Assembly: GCA_946221975.1 (NCBI GenBank)
Contig: CAMIGT010000122.1
Coordinates: 1 to 5,526, forward strand
Length of the DNA stretch: 5,526 nucleotides
Direction: 5' to 3'
Source: an uncultured Blastococcus sp.
GTDB lineage: Bacteria > Actinomycetota > Actinomycetes > Mycobacteriales > Antricoccaceae
Shown here: piece by piece, positions 1 to 5,526 of the stretch
Layout of the letters: each line of letters begins with the position of its first letter
How positions within the stretch are numbered: the first letter of the stretch is position 1
The notes under the pieces: generated by a model
Told to the model about the DNA's origin: nothing
The model's input: only the letters and a program-made list of their open reading frames with translations
The model's database searches: none
Position numbers and translations under genes: made by a program

Positions 1-24
1 CGGGATTATCGCTCGGATCGGCGG

Positions 25-795
25 TTAGGCGGGGCGGTGGCCGACGGCGAAGATGCGGCGGAACGGAAAGACGGTGCCGTAGGGGCGGCGCGGATAGGCA
101 ACACGCAGTACCGGCGACAGGTCGGTCAGGAACTGCTCCTGCTCCACCTCGTCGAGTACGCCGAGGATCGGGGTCAGCGCCGTGCCGCGCACCCAGTCGA
201 GCACCGGGTCATCGCCAGGCAGCACCTGGTTGTACGTCGTCTCCCAGGTGTCGATCAGCAGACCGGCCGCGGCAATCAGCTCGCCGTACTCCTCGGGCTC
301 GAGCACCGGCGACTCGCGCAGCTCGACCTCCGAAAGCCGCTGCTGCCACTTATGCGAGCGGGCGAGCCCACGGATGATCCGGTGCGACGGTGCGTCGAAG
401 TTGCCGGGCACCTGCAGAGCGAGCCAGCCGCCGGCAGGCAGCCGCGAGGCAATCTCGCGAAGTACGTCGACGTGGTTGTCGACCCACTGGTACGCCGCGT
501 TCGAGATCACGACATCAGCGTCCTCGGGCGGCAGGAAGGTCGAAAGATCGGCGTTCTCAAAGGAAACTTCATCGCCGGCGAACGCTGAGGCGCGGTCGAG
601 CATGCTGGGCGAGTTGTCGACGCCGATGATCCGAGCCTCGGGCCAGCGGTCGCGCAGCGACGCCGTGAGCTCGCCCGGTCCACAGCCGAGGTCGTAGACA
701 AGCGATGCGCGCGGCGGGCCGATCCGCGCCACCAGCTCATAGAACGGCCGTGATCGCTCATCGGCATACCGAGAATACTGCTGCGGATCCCACAT
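25..795 (-). CDS. tam: trans-aconitate 2-methyltransferase
   Basis: Predicted cytosolic SAM-dependent methyltransferase that methyl-esterifies trans-aconitate, a spontaneous by-product of cis-aconitate that inhibits aconitase. Its 256 residues compare with about 252 for E. coli Tam. Seen directly: an N-terminal WDPQQYSRYADERSRPF segment typical of Tam; SAM motif I (DLGCGPG, residues 35-41); the acidic ribose-binding position in GVDNS (D60); D83 in the ADL segment; and the ISNAAYQWV segment (97-105), the Tam version of motif IV. An LQVPGNFDAPSH segment follows, also typical of the family. The ATG at 795 fits the family N-terminus, but no SD precedes it. A TANNNT hexamer 8 bases upstream, or coupling to xthA, could explain expression. 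It lies 11 bases after the xthA stop, so co-transcription is likely. The methyltransferase fold is certain. Trans-aconitate as substrate is inferred from family resemblance; another small carboxylate is the main alternative. Confidence 0.9.
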   Translation of the reverse strand: MWDPQQYSRYADERSRPFYELVARIGPPRASLVYDLGCGPGELTASLRDRWPEARIIGVDNSPSMLDRASAFAGDEVSFENADLSTFLPPEDADVVISNAAYQWVDNHVDVLREIASRLPAGGWLALQVPGNFDAPSHRIIRGLARSHKWQQRLSEVELRESPVLEPEEYGELIAAAGLLIDTWETTYNQVLPGDDPVLDWVRGTALTPILGVLDEVEQEQFLTDLSPVLRVAYPRRPYGTVFPFRRIFAVGHRPA

Positions 796-809
796 ATACA
801 GCGACTCTA
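796..809 (-). promoter_or_regulatory. candidate -10 hexamer for leaderless tam start
   Basis: Read on the minus strand, TAGAGT (809 to 804) matches the actinobacterial TANNNT -10 element and ends 8 bases before the tam ATG, which itself has no SD. A leaderless internal transcript is therefore possible. The hexamer overlaps the xthA stop codon (TAG), so the match may be coincidence. Co-transcription from the xthA promoter is the simpler explanation. Confidence 0.3.
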
Positions 810-1658
810 GTCGAAGTCGACGGTCAACGGTGCGTGGTCGCTCCAGCGTTCGGCGTACGACGGAGCGCGACCCACGACCGCCGACTGAGAGCGTGCGGCG
901 AGCCGCTGCGTCGCGATCTGGTAGTCGATACGCCAGCCGGCGTCATTGTCGAACGCCTTGCCGCGCCACGACCACCACGTGTAGGGGCCAGGCCCGTCTC
1001 CGCCGTACATCCGGCCAAGATCGACCCAACGGCCGGTGTGGCTGACCGGACCCGAGGAGCCCGGCACGCCGTCCCACCCGTAACCGAACCAACCGTCCAA
1101 ATAGGCGCGCTCGGAGGGCAGGAATCCCGACTTCTTCAGGTTGCCCTTCCGGTTCTTGATATCGAAATCGCGGTGCGCGATGTTGAGGTCGCCGGTCAGC
1201 AGCGCCTCGCCCTCGCCGGCCTCCGAACGCGCGGCGAGCTCATCGAGCCGCACCTGCATCGCGTCGAGGAACCGGTGTTTCTCGATCTGACGGTCGGTCT
1301 CGGCCTCGCCGGTGTGGACGTACGCCGAGATCATGGTGAGTACGCCGTACTCGTCGGCAATATCGGCCTCCACCCACCGTCCGTCGCTGTCAAACTCAGG
1401 CAGTCCGGTGCGCGTCGCCAGCGGTTCGGCCTCGGTGAGGATCGCGACGCCGTTGCGACCGGCGAGCTGCGACTCGGCATGCGTCACGTGCCATGACTCG
1501 AACCGGCTCCCCGCCAGCGCGGCGCGAAGATGCTCCGCCGAGCCGCGGACCTCCTGCAGGCTAAGGATTGTCGGGTTCTGGGCCTCCAGCCACCCAACGC
1601 CGCCACGGCGCGCGGCGGCGCGGATGCCGTTGACGTTGGCGGTGATGACACGCAGCAC
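807..1658 (-). CDS. xthA: exodeoxyribonuclease III (AP endonuclease family)
   Basis: Predicted cytosolic, Mg-dependent exonuclease III / apurinic-apyrimidinic endonuclease of the EEP (exonuclease-endonuclease-phosphatase) fold, acting in base-excision repair and 3'-end trimming. Its 283 residues compare with 268 in E. coli. Visible active-site elements, in order: NVNGIR (8-13), LQEVR with metal-binding E36, the SAYVHTG tyrosine Y113, GDLN (D157, N159), RIDYQ with D245, and the terminal SDHAPLTVDF block (D274, H275). These correspond to E34, Y109, D151, N153, D229, D258 and H259 of E. coli ExoIII, so the enzyme looks catalytically intact. The GTG start at 1658 is chosen because homologs begin just before the NVN motif and a strong SD lies 5 bases upstream. 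The frame stays open to 1859, but that part overlaps the divergent gene and does not resemble the family. It is the first gene of a likely xthA-tam unit. Confidence 0.94.
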   Translation of the reverse strand: MLRVITANVNGIRAAARRGGVGWLEAQNPTILSLQEVRGSAEHLRAALAGSRFESWHVTHAESQLAGRNGVAILTEAEPLATRTGLPEFDSDGRWVEADIADEYGVLTMISAYVHTGEAETDRQIEKHRFLDAMQVRLDELAARSEAGEGEALLTGDLNIAHRDFDIKNRKGNLKKSGFLPSERAYLDGWFGYGWDGVPGSSGPVSHTGRWVDLGRMYGGDGPGPYTWWSWRGKAFDNDAGWRIDYQIATQRLAARSQSAVVGRAPSYAERWSDHAPLTVDFD

Positions 1659-1663
1659 GAGAG

Positions 1664-1670
1664 TCCTTCC
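1664..1670 (-). promoter_or_regulatory. Shine-Dalgarno sequence fixing the xthA GTG start
   Basis: On the minus strand GGAAGGA is followed by the 5-base spacer CTCTC and then GTG. This is the strongest SD in the window and is the reason for choosing the GTG over any upstream start. It sits in one arm of a 13-base DNA palindrome (1665-1677, CCTTCC-A-GGAAGG). Confidence 0.8.
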
Positions 1671-1679
1671 AGGAAGGGT

Positions 1680-1696
1680 GACGTAGGTCCTACATC
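1680..1696. promoter_or_regulatory. imperfect palindrome in divergent region, candidate operator
   Basis: GTAGG-T-CCTAC (1683-1693) is a perfect 11-base palindrome. It extends to 17 bases with one mismatched pair (1682/1694) before matching again at 1681/1695 and 1680/1696. It lies between the divergent xthA start and the exporter gene, where a dimeric regulator could act on either. The regulator is unknown, and chance symmetry remains possible. Confidence 0.35.
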
Positions 1697-1737
1697 CGGC
1701 TGGTGCAAAGTGAGTGAGGTGAGTGATGCACCAGCCG
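1697..1737. repeat. 11-bp perfect inverted repeat spanning the exporter's 5' end
   Basis: CGGCTGGTGCA (1697-1707) and TGCACCAGCCG (1727-1737) are exact reverse complements separated by 19 bases. The spacer contains two copies of GTGAGTGA (1710-1717 and 1719-1726), each beginning with an in-frame GTG. As RNA in either direction it could form a GC-rich hairpin. In plus-strand mRNA both candidate GTG starts would sit in the loop. As DNA it could be a spaced operator. It lacks a U-tract, so it is not a classical terminator. Confidence 0.6.
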
Positions 1738-2768
1738 ACGAGCCTACCGACCGGGGCGGCGTGAGCCAGATCGCGCGGACGTATGCTCCCGGGCTGGCTG
1801 TGGTCGCGGTCGCGACCTTGGCGGCGTACGGCGTGCACTGGCTCATCCCCGCAATCCACCAGAGCAGCGCGGCGGTCGTGCTCGGGGCGCTTGCGGTCAA
1901 CCTAGGCATCCTGCCCGACCGGCTCACTCCCGGGATTACCTTTGCGGCCAAGAAGCTGCTGCGCATCGCCGTTGTCCTGCTCGGCTTCAGCCTCTCACTG
2001 ACCCAGGTCGGCGAGCTCGGCCTCGCTGGGCTCGCGCTCGTGCTGGTCACCGTCGCGGTCGCCTTCTTCGGCACGTTGCTGATCGCAAGGCTGCTGCGAG
2101 TACGCCGGGCGACGGGCCTGCTGGTCGCCACGGGGTTCTCGATCTGCGGCGCTTCGGCCATCGCCGCGATGGAGCCGGTCGCCAAAGGAAAGAAGGACGA
2201 CACGGCGGTCTCGATCGCCCTGGTCACGCTCTGCGGCAGCCTCGCGATCGTGGTGCTGCCGCTGCTGCGTCATCCGCTAGGTCTGACCGACCCGGTGATG
2301 TTCGGCCAGTGGGTGGGCGCGTCCGTGCACGACGTCGGGCAGACCGTCGCGACGGCCAACATCGTGCCCGGCGCGCTGCAGACCGCGGTCGTGGTCAAGC
2401 TGACCCGCGTCATCCTGCTCGCGCCGATGGTCCTGCTCGTCGGGCTCGCGATGCAGTCGCGTTACGCCGCGCGCACCGCGGACACTGGGCAGACAGCGAC
2501 CGGGAAGCGGCCGCCGCTCATTCCGCTCTTTGTCGCCGCGTTCATCGCAGCGATCGTGCTGAACTCCGTGGTCTCGCTGCCCACCGACCTGCTCGAGATG
2601 GCCAAGCTAGCCCAGGAAATCCTGCTCACCGCAGCCCTTTTCGCTCTCGGCACCGGTATCCACTGGAAGGTGATGCGCCGTGCCGGCGGCCGGCCGCTAC
2701 TGCTCGGCCTACTGTCGTGGGTCCTCGTCGCCGGTGTCGCGTACGCCGGCGTACTCGTCATCAGCTGA
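1710..2768 (+). CDS. YeiH/UPF0324-family putative sulfate exporter
   Basis: Polytopic inner-membrane protein of the YeiH/UPF0324 family (putative sulfate exporter family, PSE). The assigned substrate is not firmly proven for most members. From the 1710 start it has 352 residues, near the roughly 350 of E. coli YeiH. Family signatures are visible: LLRIAVVLLGFSLSLTQV in an early membrane segment, the FSICGASAI motif (SICGAS at 144-149), and GASVHDVGQTVA (203-214), matching SICGAAAV and GSTVHEVAQVVA of YeiH. Around ten hydrophobic segments are evident, with a charged, Thr-rich loop before PPLIPLFVAAF. The start is uncertain: GTG 1710 gives VSEVSDA, GTG 1719 is in the same repeat, and GTG 1761 (335 residues, weak GGGG 4 bases upstream) begins where codon bias becomes typical. 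None has a good SD. It is divergent from xthA. No sulfur-metabolism gene or LysR regulator is adjacent in this window. Confidence 0.85.
   Translation: MSEVSDAPADEPTDRGGVSQIARTYAPGLAVVAVATLAAYGVHWLIPAIHQSSAAVVLGALAVNLGILPDRLTPGITFAAKKLLRIAVVLLGFSLSLTQVGELGLAGLALVLVTVAVAFFGTLLIARLLRVRRATGLLVATGFSICGASAIAAMEPVAKGKKDDTAVSIALVTLCGSLAIVVLPLLRHPLGLTDPVMFGQWVGASVHDVGQTVATANIVPGALQTAVVVKLTRVILLAPMVLLVGLAMQSRYAARTADTGQTATGKRPPLIPLFVAAFIAAIVLNSVVSLPTDLLEMAKLAQEILLTAALFALGTGIHWKVMRRAGGRPLLLGLLSWVLVAGVAYAGVLVIS
1741..1746 (-). promoter_or_regulatory. possible -10 hexamer for xthA
   Basis: On the minus strand TAGGCT fits TANNNT and would place transcription initiation near 1734, giving xthA a leader of about 76 bases that includes most of the inverted repeat at 1697-1737. 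No convincing -35 was identified, and a single degenerate hexamer is weak evidence. Confidence 0.2.
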
Positions 2769-2813
2769 GGCCAGGGCTGGTCCGTGACTGGTCATCATCG
2801 GAATCCGCCACGT

Positions 2814-2833
2814 CGGTCAGTACGATTGACCGC
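2814..2833 (+). promoter_or_regulatory. -10 element inside an inverted repeat, likely leaderless promoter
   Basis: TACGAT (2821-2826) matches the actinobacterial TANNNT -10 element and ends 7 bases before the ATG at 2834. No SD precedes that ATG, which points to a leaderless transcript. The hexamer is bracketed by CGGTCA (2814-2819) and TGACCG (2827-2832), a perfect 6-bp inverted repeat with a 7-base spacer, so a bound dimer would cover the promoter. A related TGAC-TG-GTCA symmetry lies upstream at 2785-2794. No clear -35 is visible at normal spacing. The rest of this 65-base gap shows no terminator for the exporter gene. Confidence 0.5.
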
Positions 2834-4315
2834 ATGTCTCGCGCCGCCTCTTCACGTATCGCGCCCGTCGCCCGGCGCCTTGGACAGGTCGCGTTTGGCC
2901 TGGCGGGCGCCGACATCGGTATGCGGCTCGGTGCTCGGACGAAGGCGAAGATCGGGCCGGCGACGGTCGACACGCGCCTTGTCCCGACCGCGCGCGGCGG
3001 CGGAAGTGTCGTGCATGTCCCGCCCGCCGGCGATGCGCAGATCGCCACGCACAAGGGTCCGCTGCGCCTCGATGCGATGGTGGTCGGCGTCGATGAAGCT
3101 GCCGCGCGACAGGCGGTCGAGAACCCGAAGCAGATCGACGTAAACGACGATGTCAAGCGGGCCGCCACCGCGCTCGTTCTCCGGTCGGCGGTCAGCGCGA
3201 TCGGAGGTGCGGCAGTCGGCGGGGCATTCCTCGGACGCACTGCAACCCAGTCGCTCCAGGGGTCGGCGATCGGCGCGGGTGCCGGACTCGCCGCTCTCGC
3301 CGCGAGCGCGGCTTATGCCTGGCGCACCAGGGATCTGAGTTCGTGGCGTACGCCGAAACTGACTGGGCTGCTGAGCCGCGCACCGGCGCTCATCGGTGAC
3401 CTGCAGCAGATCCCGAACCAGTTTGACCGCTACCGCAAGCAGATCGGTGAGATCACCGCCTCCGTCGGCGGGCTCTACCGCAACCTCACCGCGCTGCCCG
3501 CCCCGCCTCCCGCAGATGCGATCCGCGTCGTCTGGGTCTCCGACATCCACAACAACCCGATCGCGTACGACGCTGTCCAGGCCCTCGTCACACAGTACGA
3601 CGCCGTGTTCGTGCTCGACTCCGGCGATATCAACGACTGGGGAAACGCGGCCGAGGCGCGAACTTTCGCTGCTATCAAAGAGATTCCGGTGCCGTACGTG
3701 TTCATCAAGGGCAACCACGACGGCCCGGGGACGCTACGCGAGATAGCCAAGTTTCCCAACGTCGAGATCCTGAGTGCGGGTACGCCGCACGAGGTGGGCG
3801 GGCTGCGGCTCGTCGGTGACGCCGATCCGCGATTCACGCCCGACAAGTCAACCGGCGACGACAACTTCCCGAAGTCAAAGCTCGCCGAGATCGGCCAGGA
3901 GTTCGCGCAGACGATCGCCCCAGCCAAGGCCGATGTGGCGGTGGTGCACGACCCGGTCGTTGCCGATCAGCTCGCCGGGGTCGTGCCGCTGGTGCTCTCC
4001 GGACACACGCACCGTCGCAAGGACCGCGTGCTAGACGGCACAATCCTGCTGACGCAGGGCAGCAGCGGGGGAGCCGGGCTGCGCGGCGTACGCACCGATC
4101 CTCCTGCGGCACTGGAGATCTCGGTGCTGCACTTCGACCGCAACACTCGCAAGCTGCACACCGTCGACGACTTCACCATCGGCGGGCTCGGCCAGTCCCA
4201 GGCGTCCGTCGTGCGACGCTCGGCCGCCGATCTCGGCCGCGGCAAGCCACAAGACAAGGCCAACGGCAAGCCAGAAGACAAGGGCATCAGCTCAGACACG
4301 GCAAAGAAGAAGTAG
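2834..4315 (+). CDS. membrane-associated calcineurin-like metallophosphoesterase
   Basis: Predicted phosphoesterase of 493 residues. The C-terminal catalytic domain (about 230-460) has the complete calcineurin-like ligand set: DIH (D237, H239), SGD (D265), GNHD (N294, H295), VVHD (H372) and GHTH (H391, H393), so a di-metal hydrolase is expected. The substrate cannot be inferred. Before it lie a weakly hydrophobic stretch (17-33, broken by D27 and R31), a probable beta-rich module (about 41-87, with GPATVDTRL and THKGPLRLDAMVVGVD), and two hydrophobic segments (113-134 and 143-163) rich in GxxxG, then a linker (164-230). Lysine and arginine flank the hairpin (K108, R109, R164, R166), favouring both ends in the cytoplasm, but an extracytoplasmic catalytic domain is possible if 17-33 also spans the membrane. 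The tail is Lys-rich and contains a tandem repeat. The start is the ATG at 2834; the frame is open far upstream, but that part lies inside the exporter gene. It is followed 3 bases later by the MFS gene. Confidence 0.88.
   Translation: MSRAASSRIAPVARRLGQVAFGLAGADIGMRLGARTKAKIGPATVDTRLVPTARGGGSVVHVPPAGDAQIATHKGPLRLDAMVVGVDEAAARQAVENPKQIDVNDDVKRAATALVLRSAVSAIGGAAVGGAFLGRTATQSLQGSAIGAGAGLAALAASAAYAWRTRDLSSWRTPKLTGLLSRAPALIGDLQQIPNQFDRYRKQIGEITASVGGLYRNLTALPAPPPADAIRVVWVSDIHNNPIAYDAVQALVTQYDAVFVLDSGDINDWGNAAEARTFAAIKEIPVPYVFIKGNHDGPGTLREIAKFPNVEILSAGTPHEVGGLRLVGDADPRFTPDKSTGDDNFPKSKLAEIGQEFAQTIAPAKADVAVVHDPVVADQLAGVVPLVLSGHTHRRKDRVLDGTILLTQGSSGGAGLRGVRTDPPAALEISVLHFDRNTRKLHTVDDFTIGGLGQSQASVVRRSAADLGRGKPQDKANGKPEDKGISSDTAKKK
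4241..4288 (+). repeat. 24-bp tandem duplication in the phosphoesterase tail
   Basis: Units 4241-4264 and 4265-4288 match at 21 of 24 positions and encode GKPQDKAN and GKPEDKGI. The length is a multiple of three, so the frame is kept. It makes up much of a hydrophilic, Lys-rich C-terminal tail ending in KKK, outside the catalytic domain. It looks like a recent in-frame slippage or duplication event. Confidence 0.75.
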
Positions 4316-4318
4316 CGG

Positions 4319-5526
4319 ATGGCCCAGGCACACGTACGTCGAGGCGGACGACACGAACGATCACTCGTCGCGTTGGTCAAGATCCGCCCCTTCCGGCGTA
4401 TGTGGGCCTCTATCGGTATCTCCAGCTTTGGCGACTGGATCGGGTTGCTGGCGATGATGACGCTCGCCCAGCAGCTGACGAAGGCGAGCTCGGGTGCGAC
4501 GCAGGCCGCCGCGGTCTCCGGCGTACTCATCGTGCGGCTGGCGCCTGATCTCATCTTCGCGCCGATCGCGGGCGCGATCGCCGACCGGTTCGACCGGCGC
4601 CGCACCGTCATCATCGGGGAGATCACCGCGGCCCTGCTCTACGTCGCGATCGCTGTCACCTATGACATCCGCACGATGTACGTCGGGCAGTTCCTGATCG
4701 AGGCGATCGGGCTCATCACCATGGCATCGAAGCAGACGCTATGGATGTCGACGGTGCCGAAGGAGAAGATCCCGATCGGCAACCAGCTGCTGATGTTCAC
4801 CATCTACGGCAGCTTCCCGATCGCGGCGGTGGTCTTCACGACCCTCGCGACCTTGCACTCGTTCTTCATCCCGCCGTCGGAGATTCCGGCGATGGCCGAG
4901 CAGAAGTTCGTCGTACTCGCGGCGCTTTTTCTCGACGCCGCAACCTACTTCGTCTCCGCGGCGATCATCTTCCTTTCCCGGTCCGACCTGCCTGCGCGGG
5001 TCGCCGGCCGCGACCAGCAACCCGACAGCATCGTCAAGGTCATCGGCGAAGGCATCAAGTTCGTCTTCAGCAACCGCGTGGTGCGCGCGCTCTACGTGGG
5101 CGTCATCGGCGCCTTCGCCGCGGCGGGCATCACCGCGGGAATCGCGCTCACCTACGTCAACTCGCTCGATGCTGGTTTCGCCGGCTACGGCATCCTGTTG
5201 GGCACGGCCTTCACCGGACTCGCGATCGGGATGCTGATCGGTCCGAGGGTTCTGCCCAGCCTGTCGCGCAAGCGAATCTTCGGGCTGTCGATCGCCATCG
5301 CCGGGGCCTTCCTGATCGGGATGGGTCTCGCGCGCGACTTCATCCTGGGCGTCGTGCTCAGCTTCGGGGTCGGGTTTTTCGCTGGTATGGCGTGGATTCT
5401 CGGCTACACGATGATCGGCCAGGAGGTCGCCGAGCACATCCGTGGTCGCACGTTCTCCTTCGTTGTCTCCAGCGCGCGCATCATGCTGATGCTGACGCTC
5501 GGGCTCGGACCGGCGCTGTCGGCGTA
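4319..5526 (+). CDS. MFS-type membrane protein, 3'-partial; possible MFS/dTMP kinase fusion
   Basis: The frame is open from the ATG at 4319 to the window end, giving 402 complete codons with no stop, so the C-terminus is missing. It is a Major Facilitator Superfamily protein: about eleven hydrophobic segments are visible, beginning with MWASIGISSFGDWIGLLAMMTLA, and the motif A loop GAIADRFDRRR is at residues 85-95 between segments 2 and 3. A long loop separates segments 6 and 7 (around RSDLPARVAGRDQQPD). Segments such as SSFGDWIGLLA, YGSFPIAAVVF, IGAFAAAG and GRTFSFVVSSAR resemble, from memory, the membrane half of actinobacterial bifunctional MFS transporter/dTMP kinase proteins; a plain MFS exporter is the alternative. 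The ATG is 3 bases after the phosphoesterase stop, with only a purine-rich run (4303-4312) as SD, which suggests translational coupling. Substrate unknown. Confidence 0.88.
   Translation, partial: MAQAHVRRGGRHERSLVALVKIRPFRRMWASIGISSFGDWIGLLAMMTLAQQLTKASSGATQAAAVSGVLIVRLAPDLIFAPIAGAIADRFDRRRTVIIGEITAALLYVAIAVTYDIRTMYVGQFLIEAIGLITMASKQTLWMSTVPKEKIPIGNQLLMFTIYGSFPIAAVVFTTLATLHSFFIPPSEIPAMAEQKFVVLAALFLDAATYFVSAAIIFLSRSDLPARVAGRDQQPDSIVKVIGEGIKFVFSNRVVRALYVGVIGAFAAAGITAGIALTYVNSLDAGFAGYGILLGTAFTGLAIGMLIGPRVLPSLSRKRIFGLSIAIAGAFLIGMGLARDFILGVVLSFGVGFFAGMAWILGYTMIGQEVAEHIRGRTFSFVVSSARIMLMLTLGLGPALSA

Noticed and set aside
37..588. 183-residue plus-strand open frame
   Set aside because: Shadow of tam on the opposite strand; no domain or SD.
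705..1496. 263-residue plus-strand open frame
   Set aside because: Antisense to xthA and the tam 5' end. The xthA active-site motifs fix the coding strand.
1665..1677. CCTTCC-A-GGAAGG palindrome as a terminator or RNA hairpin
   Set aside because: A one-base loop is not possible in RNA; only about four pairs could form, and there is no U-tract. It is better explained as SD-containing sequence with incidental symmetry.
1530..1709. 60-codon N-terminal extension of the exporter from ATG 1530
   Set aside because: It lies inside xthA on the opposite strand and would make the protein 412 residues, well above the family length, with no hydrophobic or conserved content.
1659..1859. 67-codon N-terminal extension of xthA
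   Set aside because: It would overlap the divergent exporter gene, lacks similarity to the ExoIII N-terminus, and a strong SD precedes the GTG at 1658.
2771..2780. CCAG-GG-CTGG symmetry after the exporter stop as a terminator
   Set aside because: The stem is four base pairs with a two-base loop and has no T-run, too weak to call.
2309..2833. 175-codon extension of the phosphoesterase frame
   Set aside because: It is out-of-frame sequence within the exporter gene, Arg/Ala-rich with no domain. The ATG at 2834 has a well-placed -10 element.
2852..3718. 288-residue minus-strand open frame
   Set aside because: Antisense to the phosphoesterase, whose catalytic motifs and codon bias are clear. 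The frame has no recognisable domain.
4739..5437. 232-residue minus-strand open frame rich in Asp, Glu, Arg and Gln
   Set aside because: It is antisense to the MFS gene. The highly charged composition is the expected mirror of hydrophobic codons, and it shows no motif or start signal.

Overview
The window reads as ordinary chromosome from a high-GC actinobacterium. It is G+C-rich with strongly G/C-biased third codon positions. One GTG start is well supported. Two genes lack a Shine-Dalgarno (SD) sequence but have a TANNNT -10 hexamer 7-8 bases before the ATG, as in the leaderless genes common in Actinobacteria. I cannot name a genus. No RNA gene, insertion sequence, CRISPR array or prophage signal was seen.

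Layout. Positions 25-1658 (minus strand) hold a two-gene unit: an exodeoxyribonuclease III (xthA) followed after 11 bases by trans-aconitate 2-methyltransferase (tam). The 24 bases beyond the tam stop show no convincing terminator. A short divergent region (about 1659-1760) separates xthA from a plus-strand YeiH-type putative sulfate exporter (to 2768). That region is dense in symmetry: a 17-base imperfect palindrome and an 11-bp perfect inverted repeat that spans the exporter's possible start codons. A 65-base gap then carries a likely promoter, whose -10 hexamer is bracketed by an inverted repeat, for a 493-residue metallophosphoesterase (2834-4315) with an N-terminal module and a glycine-zipper membrane hairpin. 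Three bases after its stop, an MFS-type membrane protein begins at 4319 and runs off the window end at 5526. Its sequence resembles the membrane half of actinobacterial MFS transporter/dTMP kinase fusions, so the full gene may carry a thymidylate kinase domain beyond the window.

Function. The minus-strand pair combines DNA base-excision repair with metabolite repair (methylation of trans-aconitate, an aconitase inhibitor). The phosphoesterase and MFS genes look co-transcribed and probably translationally coupled. The exporter stands apart from any sulfur gene visible here. All five genes fall into known families. I see no clear undescribed system; the most interesting items are the regulatory symmetries, the architecture of the membrane-associated phosphoesterase, and the possible MFS-kinase fusion.
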